Assembly: GCA_018896875.1 (NCBI GenBank)
Contig: JAHILT010000076.1
Span: 1 to 9,033, forward strand
Source: Patescibacteria group bacterium
GTDB lineage: Bacteria > Patescibacteriota > Minisyncoccia > UBA6257 > 02-FULL-45-10c
Reading direction: 5' to 3'
DNA length: 9,033 bases
Part shown: piece by piece, positions 1-6,602 of the stretch
Numbering within the stretch: position 1 is the first letter of the stretch
Layout: each line of letters starts with the position of its first letter
Made by a program: the position numbers and the translations under genes
Notes under the pieces: generated by a model
Databases searched by the model: none
What the model was told of the DNA's origin: nothing
The model's input: only the letters and a program-made list of their open reading frames with translations

Positions 1-1005
1 AATCGTACAGGAATGACGATGCCAGGAAGATTTTTTATTCAGAGATTTTTAAGAAGATCTGTTGATAGAGAATGTCAATATGCTTTTGTAGAAGTTACTT
101 CTCAAGGAATTGAACAATATCGTAATTGTTTTATTAATTTTGATGCAGGGCTCTTAACTAATATTTATCCAGAACATATTGAGGCTCATGGTTCTTTTGA
201 AAATTATCGTGGGATCAAGATATCTTTTTTTAAAAATATTGGAATTCATTCACAAAAAAGACAAAAAAAGTTTTTTATAAATAATTTAGCGAAAGATAAC
301 GAAATGTTTAGTTCAGCAGTAGAAAAATCAGGAAAGATTATTTTCTACGATAAAAAGGATATAGAAAAAACAAATTGGAAGATTAAGCTTTTAGGAGATT
401 TTAATTTAGAGAACATTGCGGCAGCGATAGCTTTTTGTCGTAGTCAAAATGTTGATTGGGATATTATAAAGAATGTAATAGAAAATTTTGATGGAGTTCC
501 TGGGAGATTAGAATTTGTTCAAAAACATCCGTTTTCAATTATTATTGATTATGCTCATACGCCCGATTCTTTGGAGAAAGTTTATCAAACTATAAGAAAG
601 AATGTTGTTCTTAAAAAAAGAAAAAGTAAAATGATTTGTGTTCTAGGTTGCGCTGGCGGAGGAAGGGATTGCTGGAAAAGACCAGTAATGGGAGAAATAG
701 CTTCTAAATATTGCGATGAAATTATTCTTACGAACGAAGATCCTTTTGATGATGACCCAGAAAAGATTATAGATGAAATTGCCAAAGGAGTTAGAAAGGC
801 TTCTTATAACAAACCATTAAAAATAGTTATAGATAGGAAAGATGCTATCAGGGATGCTATTAAAAAAGCTAAAGAAAATGATGTAATTATTATTACCGGG
901 AAAGGATCAGAGCCTTATATGAGGCTAGCCAAAGGGAAAAAAATACGATGGAACGAGAGAGAAATAATAATAGATATTTTAAATAAATTAAAAATAGAAA
1001 TCTAG
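1..1005 (+). CDS. murE: UDP-N-acetylmuramyl-peptide ligase, MurE type (5' truncated by window)
   Basis: ATP-dependent cytoplasmic ligase that adds the third amino acid to UDP-MurNAc-L-Ala-D-Glu in peptidoglycan synthesis. The open frame runs from base 1 (N-R-T-G before the first Met at 13), so this is an internal fragment of about 334 codons. The N-terminal domain and the P-loop lie upstream. Visible family motifs in order: FVEVTSQGIEQYR (MurE-like EVSSHAL region), LTNIYPEHIEAHG with ENYRGIK holding the likely carbamylated lysine (codon 217-219), GDFNLENIAAA, GVPGRLEFV, DYAHTPDSLE, GCAGGGRD..KRPVMG, and ITGKGSEPY. The substrate-amino-acid motif, DNPR in meso-DAP enzymes and DNPA in Lys enzymes, reads NEDPF (733-747), so the third residue cannot be assigned from it. 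Ends with TAG. A MurF or folate-ligase identity is unlikely given the DYAHTPDSLE and KRPVMG motifs. Confidence 0.92.
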   Translation, partial: NRTGMTMPGRFFIQRFLRRSVDRECQYAFVEVTSQGIEQYRNCFINFDAGLLTNIYPEHIEAHGSFENYRGIKISFFKNIGIHSQKRQKKFFINNLAKDNEMFSSAVEKSGKIIFYDKKDIEKTNWKIKLLGDFNLENIAAAIAFCRSQNVDWDIIKNVIENFDGVPGRLEFVQKHPFSIIIDYAHTPDSLEKVYQTIRKNVVLKKRKSKMICVLGCAGGGRDCWKRPVMGEIASKYCDEIILTNEDPFDDDPEKIIDEIAKGVRKASYNKPLKIVIDRKDAIRDAIKKAKENDVIIITGKGSEPYMRLAKGKKIRWNEREIIIDILNKLKIEI

Positions 1006-1104
1006 TATAGTGAGCTAGCCACTAGCCACTAGTTAGCTAGTTTTACAAAAATATAAACAAGTCGAAATTAACTAATCTAGTGGCTAATTACTAGTCGCTA
1101 ATCA
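1002..1104. repeat. Intergenic heptamer-repeat element A
   Basis: The gap between the Mur ligase and the beta-CASP gene is filled by 7-bp units starting with CTA. Left arm: CTAGCCA (1015-1021), CTAGCCA (1022-1028), CTAGTTA (1029-1035), then after one extra base CTAGTTT (1037-1043). Right arm: CTAGTGG (1077-1083), CTAATTA (1084-1090), CTAGTCG (1091-1097), CTAATCA (1098-1104). TAGCCACTAG at 1023-1032 is the exact inverse complement of 1077-1086, so the arms could pair around a 44-nt loop. The middle carries ATATAAACAA-GTCG (1051-1064), also found in element B (3164-3178). The units and pairing are read directly. That it is a dispersed element is an inference from two copies. Confidence 0.7.
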
Positions 1105-1109
1105 TTCTT

Positions 1110-2450
1110 ATGAGACTATTCTTCTACGGAGGAGTAAAAAATGTTACAGGTGCTAATTATTTAATAGAAAGTGGAAAAACTAAAATTATCGTTGATTGTG
1201 GACTTAAGCAGGGCGGTTTTTATTGCAATGAAGAAAACTGGAAGCCTTTCGCTTATGATCCAAAAGAAATTACAGCTGTTTTAGTAACTCATGCCCATAT
1301 TGATCACACAGGTCTTTTGCCTAGATTAATAAAAGAGGGGTTTTCTGGAAAAATTTATTCTACTCCGCCAACCAAAGATTTTGCCAAATTGCTTTTATTA
1401 GATTCAGAAAATATTTTATCTCAAGAAGCGAGAAGACTAAAAAAGGAATCTCTTTATACGGCTAAAGATATAGAAAAATTAGAATCACAATGGGAGGGCA
1501 TTAATTATTATAATGACTTTAATATTGATGGTGTTAAAATTACTTTTCATAATGCTGGTCATATTTTAGGATCTAGTATTATAACCATAGAGGTTGATGG
1601 TAAAAAAATAGTTTTTACGGGCGATCTAGGGAATAGTCATCCTCCTATAATTAAAGATGTTGATTTTTTAGAAGAAGCTGATTATTGCATAATTGAATCA
1701 GCTTATGGAGACAGAATTCATAGTCCAGTTCAATCAGGAATAATAGAAGACTTAATTGAGGATATTGCCAAAAACAAAGGTGTTTTAATGATTCCTTCCT
1801 TTGCTATGGAGCGTACGCAGAAACTTCTTTATAAAATGAATGATTTGTTTGAGAACGGACGTGTTCCAAAAGTTCCTGTATTTTTAGATAGCCCTTTGGC
1901 TATAAAAATTACGGACGTTTATAAAAAACATAAAAAATATTTTAATAAAGAAGCGTTAAATATTCTTAAAAAAGATGCATTGCTTTTTGACTTTCCTGGG
2001 TTTAAAAAGTCGTTGGCTTCACAGGACTCAATAAGTATCAATAATGTTCCAGCGCCAAAAATAATAATTGCTGGGTCTGGTATGTCTCAAGGAGGAAGAA
2101 TTTTGCATCATGAAAAAAGATATTTATCAGATCCAAAAAACATAATTCTTTTTATTGGATATCAAGCAAAAAATTCATTAGGAAGGAAAATCCAAGACGG
2201 AGAATCTATAGTTAATATTTATGGGAGTGATATTCCTGTAAAGTGTAGAATTGTTTCTATTGAAAATTATTCAGCACATGCTGATCAAAAACAACTTCTA
2301 TCATGGCTTGATCCATTGAGACTTGGTTTAAAAAAAGTATTTGTAGTACAGGGAGATGAAGATGCTAGCTTGGCGTTAACCAATAGAATCGTAAATGATT
2401 TAGCTGTTAATGCTGAAATACCAGAAGAAGGAAAAGTTTATGAATTATAA
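1110..2450 (+). CDS. Beta-CASP metallo-beta-lactamase nuclease (CPSF73/Ysh1-like)
   Basis: Predicted zinc-dependent cytoplasmic RNA-processing nuclease, 446 residues. The metallo-beta-lactamase part shows THAHIDHTG (H61, H63, D65, H66), HNAGHILGS (H151) and FTGDLG (D172). The beta-CASP part shows motif A IIESAYGDR (E196), the PSFAMERTQ segment, the AGSGMSQGGR segment and motif B YSAHADQ (H390). Motif C, normally a His in a V-H-G-E context and a ligand of the second zinc in RNA-processing members, reads VVQGDEDA with Gln at 414. The start MRLFFYGG..NVTGANYL matches the usual beginning of the family. There is no signal peptide. No Shine-Dalgarno is seen; the ATG follows a heptamer repeat by 5 nt. 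The family assignment is firm. The exact substrate is unknown, and RNA is more likely than DNA by family relation. Confidence 0.9.
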   Translation: MRLFFYGGVKNVTGANYLIESGKTKIIVDCGLKQGGFYCNEENWKPFAYDPKEITAVLVTHAHIDHTGLLPRLIKEGFSGKIYSTPPTKDFAKLLLLDSENILSQEARRLKKESLYTAKDIEKLESQWEGINYYNDFNIDGVKITFHNAGHILGSSIITIEVDGKKIVFTGDLGNSHPPIIKDVDFLEEADYCIIESAYGDRIHSPVQSGIIEDLIEDIAKNKGVLMIPSFAMERTQKLLYKMNDLFENGRVPKVPVFLDSPLAIKITDVYKKHKKYFNKEALNILKKDALLFDFPGFKKSLASQDSISINNVPAPKIIIAGSGMSQGGRILHHEKRYLSDPKNIILFIGYQAKNSLGRKIQDGESIVNIYGSDIPVKCRIVSIENYSAHADQKQLLSWLDPLRLGLKKVFVVQGDEDASLALTNRIVNDLAVNAEIPEEGKVYEL

Positions 2451-2508
2451 TAATAAATATTTTTTATTTATTGTATACTATAAGTAATATAAAATTAATT
2501 TTTAATTA

Positions 2509-2514
2509 TATAAT
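2509..2514 (+). promoter_or_regulatory. Putative -10 hexamer of a leaderless promoter
   Basis: A perfect TATAAT lies 6 nt before the ATG at 2521, a spacing that would place transcription start at or next to the start codon. There is no convincing -35 at 16-18 bp and no TG extension. In such an AT-rich gap a chance match is possible. Support comes mainly from similar spacing in front of 3667, 6603 and 7289. Confidence 0.4.
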
Positions 2515-2520
2515 GATATT

Positions 2521-3114
2521 ATGGCTATAAAATTAAGTCGCAGACAAAATTTAAAATATAAAATTTGTGTTTCAGGAGCTGCAGATAGCGGACATTGCTC
2601 TCTTGATGCTGTAGAAAAAGCAGAAGAACTAGGGAGAGAAATCGCTAGACGAGATATGGTTTTAGTTACAGGCGCCACTGTGGGTATTCCTTATTGGGCT
2701 GCTAAAGGGGCTAAAGAAGAAGGAGGGATCGTCATTGGTGTTTCTCCTGCGGCTTCAGAAGCGGCACATACAAGATCTTATCGTTTACCGACAGATTATC
2801 ATGATTTAATTATGTATACAGGATTTGAATATTCTGGTAGAAATTTACTTTTAGTGCGATCTTCTGATGCTACGGTTACAGTTTGTGGAAGAATGGGAAC
2901 CTTAAATGAATTTACTATTGCATTTGAAGATCAAAAACCAATAGGAGTTTTAGAGGGAACTGGCGGTACAGCAGATGAAATTCGTGAACTAGTCGGGAAA
3001 ATGCATCGTGGTCCTGGAAGAATAGTTTATTCAAAAGATGTTAGTGATTTATTAGATAAACTGGTTGAAGAGATAGAGAAAGACAAAAAAGCTAACGGAG
3101 TTAAAAGAGGGTAG
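2521..3114 (+). CDS. SLOG/LOG-like Rossmann-fold nucleotide-binding protein
   Basis: 197-residue cytoplasmic protein of the SLOG superfamily (the TIGR00725/lysine-decarboxylase-like/LOG group). Seen in order: a short basic N-terminus; strand and loop KICVSGAADSGHC (14-26); VLVTGATVGIPYWAAKGA (47-64), in the place of the glycine-rich first loop; VIGVSPA (71-77); NLLLVRSSDATVTVCGRMGTLNEF (108-131). The last corresponds to the family signature PGGxGTxxE but reads CGRMGTLNE, so the Pro and one Gly are replaced while G-T and the Glu remain. The family includes cytokinin-type phosphoribohydrolases and pure nucleotide sensors. With the altered signature I do not assign a reaction. The C-terminus is a charged helix. 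It is likely transcribed on its own from the -10 at 2509. Ends with TAG. Confidence 0.75.
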   Translation: MAIKLSRRQNLKYKICVSGAADSGHCSLDAVEKAEELGREIARRDMVLVTGATVGIPYWAAKGAKEEGGIVIGVSPAASEAAHTRSYRLPTDYHDLIMYTGFEYSGRNLLLVRSSDATVTVCGRMGTLNEFTIAFEDQKPIGVLEGTGGTADEIRELVGKMHRGPGRIVYSKDVSDLLDKLVEEIEKDKKANGVKRG

Positions 3115-3128
3115 AATTAAAACAATTT

Positions 3129-3210
3129 CTAATTTCTAATAAAAAGACGAGAAGATAAATAATATATAAACAAAGTCGCAAAAATTAATAATTAATTGAA
3201 TTTCTAATTC
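3129..3210. repeat. Intergenic heptamer-repeat element B
   Basis: The gap before the gene at 3216 carries CTAATTT (3129-3135) and CTAATAA (3136-3142), a central core ATATAAACAA-A-GTCG (3164-3178) followed by CAAAAATTAA, and CTAATTC (3204-3210). The core matches element A (1051-1064) in 14 positions with one inserted A, and the flanking units have the same CTA-starting 7-bp form. The arms are shorter and A/T-biased compared with element A, and show direct rather than clear inverted pairing. The final unit ends 5 nt before the ATG, the same distance as in element A. Confidence 0.55.
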
Positions 3211-3215
3211 ATAGT

Positions 3216-3602
3216 ATGAAGAAAAAATCTAAAAAAATAGTCAAAAAGAAAATTATAAAAAAAGTTGTTAAGAAAATAACTATAAAAAAGAAGGTTATTA
3301 AGAAAAAAGTAGTCAAGAAAAAAGTAGTCAAGAAAAAAGCTGTAAGAACTAAAGCTTCAAATAAAAGAAAGCCAATAGGAAAAGTTCTTCATTTTTATAA
3401 CAAAATTAGTGTTGCGATAATTAAATTTAACAAACCAACCAAGATTGGAACTAATTTATCTTTTGAGGGGAATAAAAATTGTTTTTTTCAAATATTAAAA
3501 TCAATGCAGTATGATCACAAGTCAATAAAAATAGCTAAAAAAGGACAAGGCGTTGGGGTGAAAGTTAAGAAAGAGGTAAAAGAAGGAGATTTGGTTTTCT
3601 AA
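3216..3602 (+). CDS. EF-Tu domain-2-like beta-barrel protein with poly-lysine N-terminal tail
   Basis: 128 residues in two parts. Residues 1-51 are almost only Lys with Val/Ile, like a histone H1 or AlgP tail, with repeats of KKKVV. Residues 52-128 (KPIGKVLHFYNKISVAIIKF..KIGTNLSF..FFQILKSMQYDHKSIKIAKKGQGVGVKVKKEVKEGDLVF) resemble the stand-alone 'translation elongation factor-like' barrel related to EF-Tu domain 2. The IGKV start, the SMQ.DH motif and the VK..VKEGD ending are its marks. No GTPase domain is present. The tail should bind nucleic acid by charge, and the barrel could contact RNA or the ribosome. Both roles are inferences. The tail is encoded partly by a 15-bp tandem repeat (3300-3344). 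No Shine-Dalgarno is seen; the ATG lies 5 nt after a heptamer unit. Confidence 0.75.
   Translation: MKKKSKKIVKKKIIKKVVKKITIKKKVIKKKVVKKKVVKKKAVRTKASNKRKPIGKVLHFYNKISVAIIKFNKPTKIGTNLSFEGNKNCFFQILKSMQYDHKSIKIAKKGQGVGVKVKKEVKEGDLVF
3300..3344 (+). repeat. 15-bp tandem repeat in coding sequence
   Basis: The unit AAGAAAAAAGTAGTC is perfectly repeated at 3300-3314 and 3315-3329, and a third copy at 3330-3344 diverges after AAGAAAAAAG. Each unit encodes one KKKVV-type pentapeptide of the Lys tail. The DNA-level identity suggests recent slippage, so tail length may differ between strains. Confidence 0.85.
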
Positions 3603-3650
3603 TTTAAAATAAATAAATTGTAATAAGGGCTGAAATGTTGTCGTTATTTT

Positions 3651-3659
3651 TGTTATAAT
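3651..3659 (+). promoter_or_regulatory. Putative extended -10 promoter (TG-T-TATAAT) for the membrane protein/Clp pair
   Basis: TG at 3651-3652 and a perfect TATAAT at 3654-3659 form an extended -10 element. Seven bases separate it from the ATG at 3667, so a transcript would start at about the A of the start codon. No good -35 is seen at 16-18 bp, which extended -10 promoters can tolerate. Confidence 0.55.
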
Positions 3660-3666
3660 AAAAAGT

Positions 3667-4029
3667 ATGAATTACCTAGGAACATCTATCTTTTATATTT
3701 TAAATAGATTTTTTTTCAGGATTTATTATTTTTTATACCATTGGTATATTAGGGGATTTCGCAAGTTTTCTAATTGGATGTTTAATCATCTTGAAAAGCT
3801 AGACTATAAATTTGCCTTAAGAATAAATTTAAAAAATATTTTTCAACCCTTATATCAGGATTATAGTTTTTTAGGTTATATCTTAGGGTTTATTTTAAGA
3901 TCTTTTAGAATATTAACCGCTATATTTATTTATGGACTTTTTATTATTTTTTGCGGATGTTTATTTATTGTGTGGGCATTAATACCTGTTTTTTTGATTT
4001 ATCAAATAATAATAAATTTCCCAAACTAG
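3667..4029 (+). CDS. Small membrane protein paired with the downstream Clp-type ATPase
   Basis: 120 residues, of a type I associate with candidate-phyla genomes but without a named function. The N-terminal half is aromatic and basic (residues 8-36, rich in F, Y, R and W), likely an interfacial or membrane-entering segment. The middle motif FALRINLKNIFQPLYQDYSFLGYILGFILRSFR (49-81) is the most family-like part. The C-terminal stretch 82-117 is strongly hydrophobic, enough for one or two transmembrane helices. No signal peptide cleavage site is evident. The stop TAG lies 3 nt before the ATG of the Clp gene, so the two are almost surely co-transcribed and may be translationally coupled. That suggests a partner or membrane anchor of the ATPase, which is an inference from position only. 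Confidence 0.75.
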   Translation: MNYLGTSIFYILNRFFFRIYYFLYHWYIRGFRKFSNWMFNHLEKLDYKFALRINLKNIFQPLYQDYSFLGYILGFILRSFRILTAIFIYGLFIIFCGCLFIVWALIPVFLIYQIIINFPN

Positions 4030-4032
4030 TTT

Positions 4033-6582
4033 ATGAATAAAAAAGAATTAGAATTATACTTTGATGACTCTAGGTTAAGAATGTCTCATTTGGGTCGTTT
4101 TTTTGTAAGACTAGTATTTTATTCTAATTTTGGTATTTTATCTGTTATTTGTGTTTTGGCCTTACTTTCTCCGACAAAATGGGTTTTTTGGACTGGTATT
4201 TTACTTTCTTTATTTCTATTGGATTTTATTAATCATTTAGGCAAGGCCGATCGTTCTTTGAGAGGGAAGCTCGTGGGTAAAGTTAATTTATCAAAATACA
4301 CTTCTCCATCTTCTTTTACTATTTTAGAATATGCTTTTGATAGATCATTGCTTTTAGGTGGTAATTTTTATTTGTATGTATTAAAGAAAATAACAGAAAG
4401 AAAGGATATTCAAGAAGGACTAAAGAGGATGGATATTGATTTAGAAGAATTTAATAATAAAATTGAAGAGATGCTTATTGCGTCTTTAAAACAAAAAAAA
4501 GAATATGGCTCAAGAAAAGAACAAAAAAATCATCTTAAAAAAGAAATAGAAGAAATTTTAACACTAGCTTTACGGCAAGCTATGCTTTCAGGAAATAGAT
4601 ATATAACTCCTAAGGATATTTTTGCTGCATTAAGTCATCGAGAAAGTCATGCAATTGTTCGGATATTGGAATTTTTTAATATTGACTCTGGCGACTTAGA
4701 AAACTCCTTAATATTTAGCAAGTACTATAAATCATTAGGGGTATTTAAAAAAATACCTAGAACTTTGGATAAATTTATTTCTTTTTCTAAGCCATATAAG
4801 ATTAGACATCGTGTTATGAATAGAGCATGGACTGCTCGTCCTACTCCATTTTTAGATCAGTATAGTGATGATTTAACAGATTATGCGCGTGCAGAGTCCA
4901 TTGGGTTCTTAATAGGGCATGAAAAAGAATTTAGCAGACTTGTGGATGTAATATCTAAAACAGGAAGACCAAACGCTTTATTAATAGGAGAATTAGGGGT
5001 TGGTAAAGATACTATTGTGAAGCATTTGGCTTACAAAATTACCAAAGATCAAGTTCCACCAGAGCTTTTTGATAAAAGAACAGTGAAACTTAAAATTACA
5101 GATTTGTTAACTGGAACAGATACGAGCGAAATACAGATTAGGGTCAATAAAATTATTGACGAAATAATAGCTGCGGGAAATATAATTTTATATATCCCTG
5201 ATGTTCATAATTTATTTAAAATGTCTGATAAAGTTGGACTAAACGCTGCGGATATTTTTCTTCCATCGTTTAATTCTGGATCATTTTCGGTTATTGCTAG
5301 TACATTTCCTAGGGAATCAAAGCAAATAACAGAGGAGCAAGGAGCATTTATTGAAGCTTTTGAAAAAATTAATGTTTCAGATATTTCTTTAGCAGAAACA
5401 ATGAGGCTTTTAGTCTACGAAAGCTTAATCTTGGAAAGACAATTTAAAATAAGAATAAATTTTAACGCTATTAAACAGGCAGTGATTTTGGCCTCTAAAT
5501 ATTTTAGGAATAAAGCTATCCTTCCTAGTTCGGAAGAGTTATTAAAAGAATCTTTATCTAATGCCAGAGAAAGAGAAGATATGATTTTAAATGGCGAAGA
5601 CGTGATTGATGTAGCTCAGCGGAAGGTTTCCATCCCATTAAAACGAGCAGAAGAAGCAGAGGCAAGTAAATTATTAAATTTAGAAAATATTATTCACGAA
5701 AAGTATGTTAATCAAGAAGAAGCTGTGAAATCAGTGTCTAAGTCATTAAGAGAGTACAGAAGTGGTCTTTCTAGAAAAGGAGGACCAATCGCTTCTTTTC
5801 TTTTTGTTGGTCCTACTGGTGTTGGTAAGACTGAATTATCAAAACTTTTAAGCGATATTCAATTTGGATCTAAGGATACTATGATTCGTTTTGACATGTC
5901 AGAATATCAAGATAAACAAAGTATTTTCAGATTTATTGGATCTCCCGATGGTTCTATGAGTGGTGGTCTTACGGATGCAGTAATAAAAAAACCATATAGC
6001 CTTATACTTTTAGATGAATTTGAAAAAGCTCATCCAGATATTTTAAATATTTTCTTGCAAGTATTTGATGATGGCAGACTTACTGATAATTTTGGACGAG
6101 TAGTAGATTTTAGCAATACAATAATAATTGCTACATCTAATGCTCATTCTAATTTTATTAAAGAGAGCATTGAACAAGGAAGGTCTATGCCTCAATTAAG
6201 CGAGGAATTAAAAAAGAAATTAACAGGGTATTTTAAACCAGAATTAATAAATCGTTTTTCAGAAATTATTGTTTTTAAAAGTTTGTCTCAAGAGAATATA
6301 ATGTCTATTGCTAAAATATTACTTAAAGATTTTTCTCAAGGTCTTAAAAAAACACATAATGTAGAGATGGAATTTACGGACGAAGCAATAAGGAAAATTG
6401 CAGAGTGGGGATACGATCCAGTTTTTGGAGCAAGGCCATTAAGAGGTGTTATTTCGGATAAAATCCGTAGCATTTTAGCTAAAAAAATATTAAAGAATGA
6501 GATAGAAAAAGGATCTATGTTGTTAGTTTCAGTAAAGGAAGAGAAATTAATATTTACAGCAAAAATAAATAATGGTTTTTAA
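4033..6582 (+). CDS. Membrane-anchored Clp/HSP100 AAA+ ATPase with degenerate first AAA module
   Basis: 849-residue ClpA/ClpC/ClpB relative. Two transmembrane helices (about 25-46 and 49-69) precede a Clp_N-like helical region (about 90-230). AAA module 1 (about 290-515) keeps a P-loop shape, GELGVGKDT (319-327), with Asp326 in place of Thr/Ser. Its Walker B ends in Pro389-Asp390 rather than Asp-Glu, the ERRF arginine-finger site reads IEAF, and the KYRG pore loop is absent. AAA module 2 (about 555-849) has intact Walker A GPTGVGKT (593-600), Walker B LLDE (659-662), sensor-1 Asn703, arginine finger Arg741 (KPELINRF) and sensor-2 GARPLR (799-804). Its GYVGYEEGG pore loop is reduced to GSPDGSMSGG. 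There is no long M-domain and no VGF/IGF ClpP-docking loop. The likely role is ATP-driven remodelling at the membrane, probably without ClpP. The start is well supported by the 3-nt gap to the upstream partner gene. Confidence 0.88.
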   Translation: MNKKELELYFDDSRLRMSHLGRFFVRLVFYSNFGILSVICVLALLSPTKWVFWTGILLSLFLLDFINHLGKADRSLRGKLVGKVNLSKYTSPSSFTILEYAFDRSLLLGGNFYLYVLKKITERKDIQEGLKRMDIDLEEFNNKIEEMLIASLKQKKEYGSRKEQKNHLKKEIEEILTLALRQAMLSGNRYITPKDIFAALSHRESHAIVRILEFFNIDSGDLENSLIFSKYYKSLGVFKKIPRTLDKFISFSKPYKIRHRVMNRAWTARPTPFLDQYSDDLTDYARAESIGFLIGHEKEFSRLVDVISKTGRPNALLIGELGVGKDTIVKHLAYKITKDQVPPELFDKRTVKLKITDLLTGTDTSEIQIRVNKIIDEIIAAGNIILYIPDVHNLFKMSDKVGLNAADIFLPSFNSGSFSVIASTFPRESKQITEEQGAFIEAFEKINVSDISLAETMRLLVYESLILERQFKIRINFNAIKQAVILASKYFRNKAILPSSEELLKESLSNAREREDMILNGEDVIDVAQRKVSIPLKRAEEAEASKLLNLENIIHEKYVNQEEAVKSVSKSLREYRSGLSRKGGPIASFLFVGPTGVGKTELSKLLSDIQFGSKDTMIRFDMSEYQDKQSIFRFIGSPDGSMSGGLTDAVIKKPYSLILLDEFEKAHPDILNIFLQVFDDGRLTDNFGRVVDFSNTIIIATSNAHSNFIKESIEQGRSMPQLSEELKKKLTGYFKPELINRFSEIIVFKSLSQENIMSIAKILLKDFSQGLKKTHNVEMEFTDEAIRKIAEWGYDPVFGARPLRGVISDKIRSILAKKILKNEIEKGSMLLVSVKEEKLIFTAKINNGF

Positions 6583-6586
6583 AATA

Positions 6587-6595
6587 TGGTAATAT
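6587..6595 (+). promoter_or_regulatory. Putative extended -10 (TG-G-TAATAT) before the MFS gene
   Basis: TG at 6587-6588 and TAATAT at 6590-6595 (4 of 6 to consensus) sit 7 nt before the ATG at 6603, the same layout as the promoter at 3651-3659. This would give a leaderless transcript. The element lies in the 20-nt gap after the Clp stop, so read-through from the Clp operon is also likely. Confidence 0.35.
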
Positions 6596-6602
6596 TACTT
6601 AT

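Noticed and set aside
585..785. 66-codon minus-strand open frame inside the Mur ligase gene
   Set aside because: It lies fully inside conserved Mur ligase coding sequence, and its peptide is low-complexity with no family likeness.
1002..1104. CRISPR array
   Set aside because: Units are 7 bp, contiguous and degenerate, with no spacer pattern and no cas gene nearby.
2452..2472. Hairpin AATAAATA / TATTTATT after the beta-CASP gene as a terminator
   Set aside because: The 8-bp stem is all A-T with a 5-nt loop and no G-C core; too weak to call a terminator in this composition.
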